A DNA stretch of 64,000 bases from Phymatolithon calcareum (GCA_977006965.1 OZ345364.1:62001-126000), one strand, 5' to 3'; counted from the first letter of the stretch, positions 30,885-42,003 are shown. A program made the numbers and translations. The notes: a model not told the origin generated them from the sequence alone.

Positions 30885-31945
30885 GGGTGGCGTTCACGGG
30901 GGGTCGTGGAGATTGATCGTTTTGGTGGAGGTGTTACGGGGGAATGTCGGTGAGGAAAGTACTGTACAGGATCGGGCAAGAAGGGACGGCGGGCGAGGCG
31001 CAGAGTTGTATCATTCAGTGGGAGAATGCAATGGGAGCAGTCAGTGTGGGTATCAATGCGTGGATGGACTAACGATGAGCGATTTTTTGACGACGGTATC
31101 GAAATGGGCATACAAATGAGGATGCTTGGAAATGCGTGGAGCAATGCGATACTCCATGATGGTTTCTCTCGTAATGCTGTGCCACAGTTCGTCCCAGAGT
31201 ATCTTCCCTACTGTAATTTACGTGAATGAGGCTTAGACTTGTATTTTTGATAAAATTTCAAGGCAGTGTTTAGTAATGCTGTGTCACCGGCAAAGTGATT
31301 TATATGTTTTCGAAGGAACTGTTGCTCTTTCATGGTTGAGCTTCGGCGTGCAGAGGGCGTCGTTTGTGTGAATGGGGTCCAGACATTGTGGGCACTGTGA
31401 GCTCAGCTAAAGTTTACTGTACAGAATGTAAACATCTTGTTCGGGGGAATGTACTGTATGATTCCAGGCAGCGCAGCTTCGAGAAGTCCTGCTCTTTGCG
31501 CACTACTTTCGTGCGTCATTCTTTTGTGCCAAACTGCTAGAGCAGTGCTCATAATCATAATTACAGTACGGATCATGCACTGATTCGCCACCTTGATAGT
31601 ACAGTAAGTGCGCTTCGGAAGCAGTAGCATTCTAGAAAACGGCCTCGTTTTGGACCATTCCATACCCTAAGCAAGAGTACGTAAGCGGATAATAGACAGA
31701 ACTGCATATCACTCAGCTCTTGCCAACACTGTGCAGTAGCTCTTCTCAAACATCCCTTAAATTCTGCTTCACCGACATGAGCATATTGTTTGGACACTGT
31801 TGCTTGCGGGTCATAGTATGATACTATAAGAACATTTTGCAGGTGAACTTGGACCTTGGAGCACCCACCGCACCCATCATAAGAAACTCTTCACCTGACA
31901 GAATCAAGCCAACTTTCCTTGCCACATGAAAAGTTGCCCCAGCCG
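30885..31945. other. Intergenic stretch
   Basis: No gene. Seven TACTGTA/TACAGTA motifs at 30960, 31209, 31415, 31452, 31562, 31600 and neighbouring near matches. A family A-like fragment (AAAAGTTGCCCCAGCCGTCA) ends at about 31950. Confidence 0.4.
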
Positions 31946-32160
31946 TCAGCAGATAGATGGATGGATAGATTTCTGCTCTATTGAAGCTCCCTTAGTCAAT
32001 TATCATTGCACCTGAGAGACTTTTCGTTGCGCTACAACTATTTAAATGAAAGCTTAGGCGGTCGCTTAAGTTTTCATTTAAATAGTTGATTCGGACAATT
32101 TCTTTGGACAGTATCAACTGCGATTTCCAGCATCTCATTTTGAATATCGAAAAGTCTTTG
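31946..32160 (-). mobile_element. Family E retroelement 3' end
   Basis: On the minus strand: GCGCAACGAAAAGTCTCTCA, GAGCTTCAATAGAGC and an ATCC-type microsatellite. It is split by a hairpin insertion at 32036-32088 compared with the copy at 50335-50475. Confidence 0.75.
32036..32088. repeat. Hairpin inside family E
   Basis: AACTATTTAAATGAAA and its complement TTTCATTTAAATAGTT flank a short centre that also partly pairs (CTTAGGCG / CGCTTAAG). Confidence 0.85.
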
Positions 32161-32164
32161 CTTG

Positions 32165-32330
32165 TAGGGGATATGTGTTGATTTATTTTTAAAAGCTCCC
32201 AAGGCCTCTCTTCAAGAGTAACAGGGCCGCTTTCGCACGATTTTCTAAGGTAACGTCGTTTGACTATTCAGTATATCCTTGATTCGTATTTCTCTCCCAA
32301 CAAGTGCTCTAGTGAGTCGCTTACATTCAT
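32165..32330 (-). mobile_element. Family B LINE 3' end
   Basis: GGGATATGTGTTGATTTATT, then AAAAGCTCCCAAGGCCTC and AACAGGGCCG, the reverse of the 37285-37450 tail. Confidence 0.7.
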
Positions 32331-32439
32331 ATTCAATTTCAGGACTAATCTTGGAAGTCTTTGCTTGTCATTATGTATGAAATATCTGTGAGAGCTTCAT
32401 CTAGTTTGGAATCTTCCTTCCTTGCTTGCTCTTGCCAGA

Positions 32440-32592
32440 TGTATGGATGGATGGATGGATTTCTGTTTTATTGAAGCTCCCTTAGTCAATTATCATTGCA
32501 TCTGAGAGACTTTTCGTTGCGCTTACGTTTTCATTTTGATTTCGGACATTTTCCTTGGACGGTATCAACTGCCATTTCCAGCATCTCCCAGA
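32440..32592 (-). mobile_element. Family E retroelement 3' end
   Basis: Ends in (ATCC)n on the minus strand after GCTTCAATAAAACAGAAATC, the clearest signal-plus-tail of this family. Confidence 0.8.
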
Positions 32593-32769
32593 TGTATGGA
32601 AAGCGGTGAAATAACCAGTTCGTGCAAAGAAGCCTGCGCTTTGCTTCAATGTGGAATGCAATTCACGAGTTTTGCTTCAATCTCTCGAGTGTGTAAGGGA
32701 AAGAGGAACCTTCATGGCGTGCTTGAGTACACGTTGCTGGAACCTCGTTGCTGGAACCTCGTTATTTGA

Positions 32770-33437
32770 TTAACAGGGTAGCTTCTCGCTGTCTTTCACA
32801 TTCATCTCTCTACTAGCCTAATAATATCTCTTTAATCTGAATTTCTCTCCCTGTGAGGGCTCGAGTGAGTCTTTCGCATTCATATTCTGTTTCTTGGTCC
32901 ATCAGCAGCACCGGGCCCAAAGTGCTTCGCTAAAACTGTTATTCTCCACAAAGGAGCTCTGTTGAGAAGAAATCTCAAGCATCTCAACCCGCGCAGTTCT
33001 GTCCCTTATACGTAACACTCCTGGTAGTTCATTCGGCTTGTCGACCGGGATTTTAACTGTCCGCCCCTCTTCTTCTAACGTGCATGTTTTGCTGCTTCCC
33101 GTATGCGTCCGGTTTTTGATACCATACCTTCTTCTGCTTGTTTTAGAACTTCGTTGAGGTGCTTCTCTTCTCTAAGACGCCCAATATTCTTTGATACATC
33201 TTCCAGATCTTCTTCTCTTCCTTGGTATTCTTCTGCGAGCTCAAGGTACTTCTTCCGTCTTACCAGGCTTAAGGCGAACCTTTCAGCCTGGTGCGTTCTC
33301 CTCATCTGTGGGCTGGCCAGTCGGCAGATCACTCGCATCCGCTCCCTTCGATGTTCGGCATATTTTCCGAAAACGTATCTGTAGAAAAGACCTTCTGCTG
33401 CTTTGATTGCCAATAAAAGACGTTTGGTGATCGGGTC
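32770..33437 (-). pseudogene. Family B LINE, C-terminal coding remnant
   Basis: The 112-aa frame 33075-33413 has A-A-E-G-L-F-Y-R-Y-V-F-G-K-Y-A-E-H and R-R-T-H-Q-A-E-R-F-A-L-S-L, the same block as 63470-64000. Non-coding 3' DNA of the element follows to about 32770. Confidence 0.8.
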
Positions 33438-33439
33438 TT

Positions 33440-34110
33440 AAAGTGTTCCCAACGCATCTGCTGACGCTTGGGGCAGCACTTCGGGCGAACCACGAGGACT
33501 CAATCGGAACCCAAAAGCTCCATTTCGCTAAAAGTGGCATAGTCAGGAAAACTCCAAAACCTAGCTCTGGTCTCACAGAAGAGATCTCGAGGGGGAAAAT
33601 CAAATCGCTTCTATCACCACGCAGAGTATACCGCCTCTCGACGAGCCACGTTACGCGCATGGGAGTTTGCGGCGTCCCGAGTTGTTTTCTGCGCCGAAGC
33701 GCCATGGGCGTGTTTAGCGACTTCACGGGTCCGTCGTGCCGCGCGGCGATCCATGCGGGGAGTTGCTGACGTCCCCAGTCTTGTCTGCGCTGGAGCGCCT
33801 TGGGCGAGTTTAGCGACGTCCCGGGTCTTGTTTTTAATTAAGGGTTACGAACGAGTCTGCAGACGCTTGGGGTAACTTTGCGAAGGCCACAGGGCCACAG
33901 GCCGGGTCTTCCTTGGTTGAACGTTTGCATGGTTGGGTGCAACACTATCTAGTGTTGATTTTTATTTAAAAGTTACCAACGCATCTGCAGACATTTGGGA
34001 AACTTTGCCAGTGCCACGCCAGCATAGCACGGGTCTGGCTTGATTTTCAACTAAAGGGTGGGACACCCTCTGGTGAGCCTCCCTCGGAGATCATTCGTTG
34101 AAGGGAAAAT
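33440..34110 (-). mobile_element. Nested family A variant fragments
   Basis: Three partial reverse tails: CAACGCATCTGCTGACGCTT at 33450, a diverged one at 33825-33900 (ACGAGTCTGCAGACGC), and TTTTTATTTAAAAGTTACC at 33960. Between them, 33663-33728 and 33757-33826 are a diverged tandem pair ending GTTTAGCGAC. Confidence 0.65.
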
Positions 34111-34285
34111 ATGAATCTATGTGAATTCGGGAAGTGAAAGGGAAGGAAGACGGAATGCTCGAAATTGCGGAAGGCAAGCTAGACAGCCTTCACGTGAGTT
34201 CCAGCTATGAGTAAGACTATTACAAATACGTTGGAGTGGGACGTCGCAGCGAGGCTCGGCGGGGAGGAAGCCTACTCTTATAATA

Positions 34286-34917
34286 TGCATCAGGATTTTC
34301 AAGTCGTTGATTCTCCCCAAGTGGGAGTATGCAAGTCATCTGACTCCGATGACGAAGCGGTTGCTATCCGCAATTGAGGCAGCAGAAGGTCTTATTTACA
34401 AGTATGTCTTCGGGAAATATGTGGAGCATCGAAAAAATCGAGTGAGAGTCCTCTGTCTGCTAGATAGTCCCGAGGTGAGGCGGACTCGGCAAGCGGAAAG
34501 GTTTGCTTTAAGCCTGTTAAAACGGAAAAACGTACATGGAATAAGCAGAAGAATACCGAGGAAGACAGTAGGATATGGCAGAAGTATCGAAGGACATTAA
34601 CTATCTCAGAAACGAGGAGCACCTCAGCAAAACATTGAAACAAGCAGAAGAAGGTAAAGTGTAAAAGAAGCGGCGATTAGAAGATGCAATCCAAGTGTGG
34701 CAAAAATGCGAAGAGTATCGCTCAGTGAAAATTCCGATAAACAATCATAAGAAGTTGCCAGGAGTGCAACAAAGAAGGGACAGGACGACAAGGCTAAGAT
34801 GCCTAAGACTGATTTTTAAGAGAGCTCCGTTGTGGAGGAAATCAATCCTCGGTGAGTATTTCGGACCCGGTGCTGAAATTGAGCTTATTGCACTCCAACG
34901 CATACTCGGGTCTAAGA
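34286..34917 (+). pseudogene. Family B LINE, C-terminal coding remnant, copy 2
   Basis: Direct duplicate of 25907-26531, starting at the same point (ATATGCATCAGGATTTTC). Frame 34307-34600 preserves K-W-E-Y-A, A-E-G-L-I-Y-K-Y-V-F-G-K-Y and R-Q-A-E-R-F-A-L-S-L better than copy 1. Family B resumes at 35691 after the insertion. Confidence 0.87.
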
Positions 34918-35690
34918 AGAAGAGAGGTAGGTTTTACTTTAAAAGTTATCAACGCATCTGCTGACGCTTGGGGCAACTTTCCTAGGGCCAAGCGTTTTTG
35001 GCAAGATTCTGTCTATGGAAGAGTTTCTTTTCTTGCTGGTGTAACACGATTCAGAGGACTACAAAAACACACCTCTGGTCTCCGTCGGGACCTCGAGGGG
35101 GAAAATTACTCCCCTTTCCTGTGGCACGAGGTGATTTCACGTTGCGGCCAGTCCTTACTTGTCCCAGCCTGGAACATGATTTATAGCTCGTCGAGTGCTC
35201 CCTTAGTCCAGGCGTTGTCCTCTTTGGAGAGTCTGTCCTTTGCGAGGCCATTTATCACGTCTTCGATGGCATCTTTTCCACATTGGCCGGTGAACTCAAT
35301 AAGGGTGGATGTGCTCACGGGAGCGAACATTCCAAATGACCACTTGATGGCAATTTTTCTATATCTTCTTGAGTTGAAGAGAAGGTGCGGGGGTAACAAC
35401 ACTTTCGCGTGCGGTATAGGTCGTTTTTTCGACTTTTCCATAACCTCTGCGGCCTCCAGTATCTTGTTTCTTTGGTATTTCTTGATGTTTGTTTAAGCTG
35501 TCGTTTCGTTTGCAGCTTCGCACAGGAAGCCATTCACTCTCGCGTGGACAATATCTCTCTCCGCTTCTAAACTTTCGTTGTTCGCGATCTCTGTTGTTGG
35601 ACCAGATATCAGCGCATCGCGTCTTCTTATCAATCTCTGCACAAAGCGTCTTGCAAGCACGTCTTTTCTTCCCTTGGGTTGGAGGATTCG
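34918..35690 (-). mobile_element. Family A LINE, 5'-truncated, with target duplication
   Basis: Flanked by the 16-bp direct repeat ATACTCGGGTCTAAGA at 34902-34917 and 35691-35706. The 3' tail abuts the left copy. Minus-strand coding traces include R-I-L-Q-P-K-G-R, L-A-R-R-F-V-Q-R-L-I-R-R and R-P-I-P-H-A-K-V. Confidence 0.93.
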
Positions 35691-35740
35691 ATACTCGGGT
35701 CTAAGATGATGGACAAAGAGACTGAATGTGAATACAAAAG

Positions 35741-36198
35741 TGTCAATTGAGACGGTCTTAAGTCGCAAACTGTAAATGCTCTGACTTCGATCCACGAGAA
35801 CCGAAGGTGTTCCGTTAGAACTTGAGCGGTGAGACGAATAGCTACAGCTCCGCACTGGAAGAGCTGAGAAACAGTTGCAATGAAGAACAACAATTTACTT
35901 GCGATATCGTCTGTTTCTTCGAAAACTAAAGACACATTGGTACAGCTTGCACCTTTTTACACTAGTCCGGCGCGTGTCGTAAACTTAGGCGTGAACAGGT
36001 GCCATGGAACAGCTCGCGCAAGACCAGGAGTGGTACGTGCTGCAGGTATGAAACCCGTCAGATAATATACCGGTCCACAACTGGTTTCCGTGATGCCGGC
36101 CGTCACGAGTCCCTGGAGGCCGCGCTGCGAAGAGCCACCCGCCAAGCTTTCCCCCGCGATTGTGATCCCCAATGATGGCCTTCTGATTGCCCTCCCGA
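35741..36198. other. Stretch without recognised content
   Basis: No gene; short frames only. Confidence 0.3.
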
Positions 36199-36490
36199 GC
36201 GGGCTTTCGTTAAAAGCGTCCCCCCGAAGATGTCCCGCCGAGCGAGCTTCCGTTTGAAGAGCGCCTCCCCGAAGCTGTCCCCCCGAGCGAGCTCCCGTTG
36301 AAGAGCGCCTCCGAAATTGCCCCCTGAGTGAGCTCCCGATTAAGAGCCCCCCACGCGAAGTTGTCGCCCAAGCGGGCTTCCGTTGAAGAACGCCCCTGAA
36401 GTTGTCCCCCCGAGTGAGCTCCCAATCAAGAGCCCCCGCGCAAACTTGTCCTCCCGAGAGGGCTTCCGTTTAAGAACCCCCTCCCCGATG
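36199..36490. repeat. GC-rich minisatellite, about 7 units
   Basis: Units of about 41-46 bp with the core GAGCTCCCGTT(G)AAGAGC followed by CCCC-rich sequence. Length and sequence vary between units. The 71-aa minus frame across it simply reflects the repeat. Confidence 0.8.
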
Positions 36491-36544
36491 TGTTGTCAAC
36501 AGGGCAAGAAGACGTCGCGCTTTCGAGGGTTTTGCCCTACTTTG

Positions 36545-36745
36545 GCATTTTTTTACTATGGAGAAGAAGAACGTAGCAAGTGATGGATACTAGTGTTGGA
36601 GAAGATGGAGATGAGTGAAGCAATTGTGAGTTGGGAACATAACTGTTACACAGAGAAGTTACTGAGACCCAAGCTGCTCTGTTGTCGGCAAATCTGGCGT
36701 TGAGGGCTTTCAAAATAAAAACATACAATTTCCCCCAAGACCAGG
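36545..36745 (+). mobile_element. Diverged family B-like 3' end
   Basis: GAAGTTACTGAGACCC, then GAGGGCTTTCAAAATAAAAA and CAATTTCCCC echo the family B tail. Confidence 0.5.
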
Positions 36746-37284
36746 AGCTTCGAATTAATGGCGTATGTGAAGAGCGCGCAAGCGCGCCAAGCAAATCCGC
36801 CACACTTATTTCTGGCCCTAAGGACGATTCGCAGAACATAAAAACAAGAGTATAATCAGCAATAAAAACATTGAAATATAGCTCGCGTGCGCAATTGCGA
36901 TAATAACTCATTCAGTTGCAATTGCCGCGTAAAGTGAACGGAATTCCGTGACCGTTCCAAATCCAAACTTGCATGACAGGAGCACGAACGAGCGTCGCTA
37001 GCGCTGGCACGCACGATTCAACACCCGAATTCAGGGCGAAAGACATATCAGCGCCAAACATGCGCACATGACGCGCGCATGAACCTTCAGCTCCTTGAAC
37101 GCAACCCGTAAATTGAACTGACAAGAAAAACCGCGACTTCTGGTTGTCCGCGGAACTTGATCGGTCGTGAAAGTCATCGCCTTGCGGCTGCGCGGGAATT
37201 CAATACAGGTCAAGCGATTCAAACAACTTGACAGGTGTACAACAATGCTGTAATACGTATTACAGCACACCCGATAAGTCCATA
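36746..37284. other. Stretch without recognised content
   Basis: Short frames only; no gene or known repeat recognised. Confidence 0.3.
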
Positions 37285-37450
37285 TTCATTGACAAAAAGA
37301 CTAACTCGAAACTCTCATATGGGGAGAAACTCGAATCAAGGAAATGTTAGGAAAATAGAACGCGGTAAGTTAGAAGTAATTGAGAAACTGCCCCGTTACT
37401 CACATTGAGGTCTTGGGTGCTTTTAAAATAAATCAACATATATCCCCCCT
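37285..37450 (+). mobile_element. Family B LINE 3' end
   Basis: GACTAACTCGAAACTCTC, GAGAAACTCGAATCAAGG, CTTTTAAAATAAATCAAC and ATATATCCC. Best-preserved tail of the family. Confidence 0.85.
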
Positions 37451-37519
37451 ACTCTTATAGTGTATCACTTCTATATTCAATGGAATGGAATGCGAAACTA
37501 CATTGTCCCTTTAACTTAT

Positions 37520-38080
37520 GTCCGTTTGCCACTATTGCCTGTCAACGTTTATTACTTGCAGCATATTGCGTGAACAAGGGAAGGATATAGTGAGGGCAAT
37601 ATTTAATACAGCTACTCTTTCGTTATTTAATTTGATATGCTTGGATTTAGTGCACTGCGGTCCAGCGAGTGTAGAGAGGTTATTCGTCCAATATGGCGCA
37701 AAAACATGGATCAGTGCAGTGCCGACGTGTGACTTCATATTTCTTATTTTGCAATACGCCGAGATAGTTGAAATACTAAATCGTAAATCTCTACACGCAT
37801 GTCTCGCTGGCACAGTGGTTGAAAAGAACGGTATACGTTTATGACTTACTCTCCGCCTCACGGCATAGAGAGTTCCTCTTTCCAAAACCTGGAAGTTGCG
37901 ATGTCGACTCTTCCCTCGTGCTTGTAGAAATGGATTCTCTTTTTTCAAGTTTTTACTACGAAACCCGTCCAGCTAAAGAATGTCTGCAGTAGAGTGGAAA
38001 ACTTCGGTAGCAGTTACCAAACATGGTCGAGATCGAACTGTCCAGGTGATGTACGACGCGAGTAGATTCAACATGCACTG
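37520..38080. repeat. Dispersed repeat, partner of 24985-25552
   Basis: Inverted relative to the first copy. It extends on the right into AGTAGATTCAACATGCACTG, which also pairs with the first copy's start. Confidence 0.75.
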
Positions 38081-38428
38081 GAGCTTTCTACAACACGAAA
38101 AATAATACGAGAGATGTTTTATCAAAACCTGTCGCAGAAGAGTTGACCCGAGATTCTGAAAAGCTCAACGAAAGAAACCGACCTCAATAGAAAAAGAATT
38201 CTAAAAAACCATGCACGGCATCAGAGATGTTGGTGTCTCACTTCATGCTCCATGTGCCACTAATTCCTTCGAGGTGAGATTCCAACTTTTTCCGAAAGAC
38301 GCGAGGAAAAAAATGAAAATCAACCTACGACATCATCTTACACTTTATTCTAGAAAACGAGCTGGATTGTAAATTTTGAAACGGGCAAACATTTGGCTTC
38401 CTTCTACTTCACTTGCGTAACCTTCATC

Positions 38429-39481
38429 TTAGGTGCAAGTCTGAACCATATTATTCCAGTAATCATCTGCCGCGGAGCACTTCGAGGAAGCACACTGCCC
38501 CATGTAGAGATCAAACTCCGAGCACTCCGAAGACGCACACGGGAACATGACAATGCGGTGAACAGTCACTTGAGTGCTTCGACCTCCAACAGCGAAATAA
38601 TACTCCACACCAGGGAAGAGCACAGCATTTGTGCTGAACGAATGCGGGTTGTTTTCAACTGCGTATGCCTCTGTGGCGCGTCGGTTTCTCTTGTTGTACG
38701 CCTGGATAAATCCATCTCCCCCAATCTTGAAATCGTCCTCCTTAGTAAGCAGAAATCCCCCATTGTACATGAATTGGAGATAAACGCCATTGTTCGGAGT
38801 AGCCCCCCTGGTAGTCATGTCGACGGTGAATGCATACCGTGCTTTGACAGGGACCGAGAATGTGTAGATGAGAGTCGACGATCCAGCTGCGGAAATCGCA
38901 TTGGATGAATCTCCCTTGCCGTAAGTCAGGCCTCCGGTACGCTCATGAGTCCATCCCTTTGCCAATTTGTTGAGATATTCCTCAGCATTGATCACGACAC
39001 AACCAGCTCTGATCGAATGCGTAAACGGATTCGCTGTGGGATGCGGACTCGGTGTCTTCACGGGACAGGTGAAATTGATCACAGCAGTCTGGAGGAGGTA
39101 CGGAGTGGCTTTGGCAGAAAAGCAGGAGACGGTGACAGTCTTCGGGAGCGGGTAGGTGGGAGACCACGGGTAGCGCTTCATGCCAATATCGCCTCCGAGC
39201 GAATACGGCACGCTCTTCTCCACGCGGTATAGTTTCCCATCCAGGAAAAATGAAACTGGCGGCTTGATCCCGCGCCCACGGCACTCAATTGTGAAGCCCC
39301 TCTTGGAAAACGAGGCCGGACAGAAGCTGAAGACTCTTCCTGACGGGATAGTAATTTCGGCATTGTCGGTACCTCTCGCAAAAGAGCCGGCTTCCACAAT
39401 GACGAGCTGTGCGCTCACTATGGACAGCTGTGCGAAGAGGGCACTTACGGCAATTAAAAGGCAGGACTTGATGTGAGCCAT
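38429..39481 (-). CDS. Secreted beta-rich Cys protein
   Basis: 350 aa from the ATG at 39481. The frame is open for 64 more codons upstream, but M-A-H-I-K-S-C-L-L-I-A-V-S-A-L-F-A-Q is an obvious signal peptide, so the inner start is chosen; cleavage is likely near V-S-A. Residues about 25-155 hold paired Cys (F-C-P, I-E-C-R-G-R-G, V-S-C-F, F-T-C-P) in a beta-like pattern. A short Pro/Ser linker precedes a domain of about 150 residues with A-R-Y-A-F-T-V-D-M, V-Y-L-Q-F-M-Y-N-G-G and V-E-Y-Y-F-A-V-G-G, like a carbohydrate-binding beta-sandwich. The C-terminus has a duplicated A-S-S-x-C-S motif. No membrane segment. TATA-like TATAAG lies about 140 bases upstream. A wall- or matrix-binding role is inference. 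Confidence 0.83.
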   Translation of the reverse strand: MAHIKSCLLIAVSALFAQLSIVSAQLVIVEAGSFARGTDNAEITIPSGRVFSFCPASFSKRGFTIECRGRGIKPPVSFFLDGKLYRVEKSVPYSLGGDIGMKRYPWSPTYPLPKTVTVSCFSAKATPYLLQTAVINFTCPVKTPSPHPTANPFTHSIRAGCVVINAEEYLNKLAKGWTHERTGGLTYGKGDSSNAISAAGSSTLIYTFSVPVKARYAFTVDMTTRGATPNNGVYLQFMYNGGFLLTKEDDFKIGGDGFIQAYNKRNRRATEAYAVENNPHSFSTNAVLFPGVEYYFAVGGRSTQVTVHRIVMFPCASSECSEFDLYMGQCASSKCSAADDYWNNMVQTCT

Positions 39482-41589
39482 TTCGGTTCTGTGGCGGTAT
39501 GGGAAAAGTTGGCGAGGATCTTGTTCCTGGGGATAGGAAAAATCGTGAAGGTGAATGTTGCAATGAGGCTTGTAGGGCTTGCTCTTGGATTCAGAAAAAG
39601 AGATCGCACCTGCGCGTCTTATAAGGGCCTCCCGGTAACACATTCGCTCACTGATGGTAACGTTCGACGTCAAAGAAATCTTTTAATAATTTGAAAGCCA
39701 GTGGCGACGGAATTCTCGCTCGTGCATCGAGCACTGTACGTTGGAGCTCAACTTTGTGCGCTTGTATGATGACAAGTGCAATCTGCACTGTTCCTAGGAT
39801 TATGTTGGCTGACATCGATACAGGACTTCCAAAGAATTAAGCAAGCGGTCCAGCAAACAAAATCAAGTGAAAATTGTATGTTCAAAATTGGAATAGGGCA
39901 ACATCGAGAACGTTGAAATCGCATTTTGACTGTATGAACGTGATTAAAAATCCAGGAGACACTGTTTCGCATGATCTGACCATCAATTTAAGTAATTTCG
40001 TATCCGTTATTGAGTCGCGGAGGGGAGTTTGTTTTTCGCTCTCGGATTTGCGAAAGAACACAACGGCCATTCACTCATCCATGAAGGAAGGCTTCAATCT
40101 CTGCATAATCGACATTACCCTCACCCGCGACGAAAAGGTATGGGTTAATGTACGTTTTCCAATCTTGAGACCCCGCAGCACAGAATCTTATTGACGATCC
40201 CTGCCACGTTTTTGAAATTCTGTAACTATGTTCAACGACAATTTAAAAAATGAATATCGTTATCAGCGGACTGAACGCCTGCAGACTGCCAGTCGAGCAA
40301 CATCCAGAGCTTTTTCCATGTGTATCCCAGGATGAGGAGTAGAGTCGCGCGATAACCGTCAAAGAATATTCTTTTTAGACTTGCCAACATCGTACTAGAA
40401 GTGTCCAATTTCACTTTAGCTCATGAACGTGTAATATGGGAGCAATCTCCAAATGGTCGAATACAGAAACAAATCTGTTTCTCTAATATCGGACAAAATT
40501 AATGCAGCATTCGGACATAGCTCTGATATGGAGCCTACAATAGATTCTGCATCCTCAACGGCAACAAGAAACTAAAGCAATCGTTCTTGTCCAGAAAAGG
40601 CGTGCAAAATTTCCGAATGTTAACGGAGACAGTGGTTCTAAGATCGTACCGTCTGTCGCCTGGCTGATTTATCACTACTCTGCTGATTCGCCCGTGTGAG
40701 TTTCGCCACAAAGTGACCGCATCAGTAACAGGAATAGCATAATATCCGACTGTTCCAGTGACTAGTAGACTACATGCGGGAAAATTGCTGACGAGCTGAT
40801 GCTCCAGACATTGCCTTATAAGAAGTATTTGATACTTTGGAAGGCTGCAGGTCGCAACCGCTTCACCTCTCATTAATGCATTCTATCGCAGTCACCATGA
40901 ACATCCATCGAATATCCGTTCGCTATTCGTGGAAATAGAAATTCTCTCTTTCGCTTGTCCACTGCATACGGCCCGCGACAAGCTTCCAAATTCGCATTGT
41001 CTCCTGGGAGGCTTGGGTGCATCCAATAATCTTCGTACGGCAATTCGTGAAGATTTAATTGGAAGGAGTGAACGCGATCGACGGAAGTTTATTTCTCATG
41101 CGACTTTATAACGAATGGGTATATTCTCTGATGGAGCGACGTACAAGGATCTGCAGGAGAGTCTTTGGATCCTCAAGCGCCAGTCCATCAGAAGAATTTA
41201 CAGTTCTATAGCATGATCCAAGGGTAAGAGCTCACCATATGCAGACTAGGAGGACAGCCGCTGAAGAAAAACAGATCCATTTCTTCCGAACAAAAATCAG
41301 CAATTTATGTTTCCCTGCTAATAACGAACCCCGTTTTCCATGGAGGCTGCTTGATTGTTTATTTTTGAATGCTCTGAGCAGCTTTTCGTTCCGCTTTTTA
41401 TAGATATAGAATATCTTCGACTCCTACAGGTCTTTTGGTTCAACTTATGCAAGCCATTGCGGATTGATGCTTCATTTCGTCACAACCGTATGCAAGCTAC
41501 CTGCAAATATGTTTGGTTAGCACGCTTGTGGGACTCCGGATTCCTGCTGACTACGCGTGACGCCGAATAGCTGAATATTTTTCCCCTCG
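39482..41589. other. Gene-poor stretch
   Basis: Two plus frames (39874-40194 and 40929-41111) have protein-like composition but no motif, leader or relative in the window; confidence that either is a gene is low. Confidence 0.3.
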
Positions 41590-41760
41590 AGTCCCAATCA
41601 TGGGCCAGAGGTAGGTTTTGGTGCTCCAACAGATCGTGTAGCACCTGACCATGGATACGTTCAACCTGTCCGAGGCTCTATGGTCTTCGCAAAGTGCCCC
41701 AAGAGTTTGCAGATGCGTGGATAGCTTTTAAATAAAAACTCACACTTATTCGTCTTCCTG
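41590..41760 (+). mobile_element. Family A variant 3' end
   Basis: CCAGAGGTAGGTTTTGGTG, GTTTGCAGATGCGTGG and CTTTTAAATAAAAACTC. Confidence 0.75.
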
Positions 41761-42003
41761 TCGGACTCCGGATAGTAGTTCTATTTTACGTGCCTCAGAG
41801 GACGCATTTACTTTGAAGCAAATGACTGTAACATAAATTATTGCACAGCAATCTGAGAGATTGGCTTCGAGCTCCCAACGCGTGCAAACGCTTGCGTGCG
41901 GACGGGTTAGTATCGCTCAAGATTTGCTGAATATCTCTGGTTCCGACTTTCAGCTTATTCATTCTCTTTCGCAATTATCGAATGAAAAGCCTCTTGTCAA
42001 GAA

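Noticed and set aside
30394-31144. Minus frames rich in Arg, Pro and Ser (167 and 130 codons)
   Set aside because: Overlap the start of the gene at 29571-30884 in another frame; composition follows GC-rich DNA.
38393-38908. Plus frame of 171 codons
   Set aside because: Antisense to the secreted protein gene at 38429-39481, which has a leader and paired Cys.
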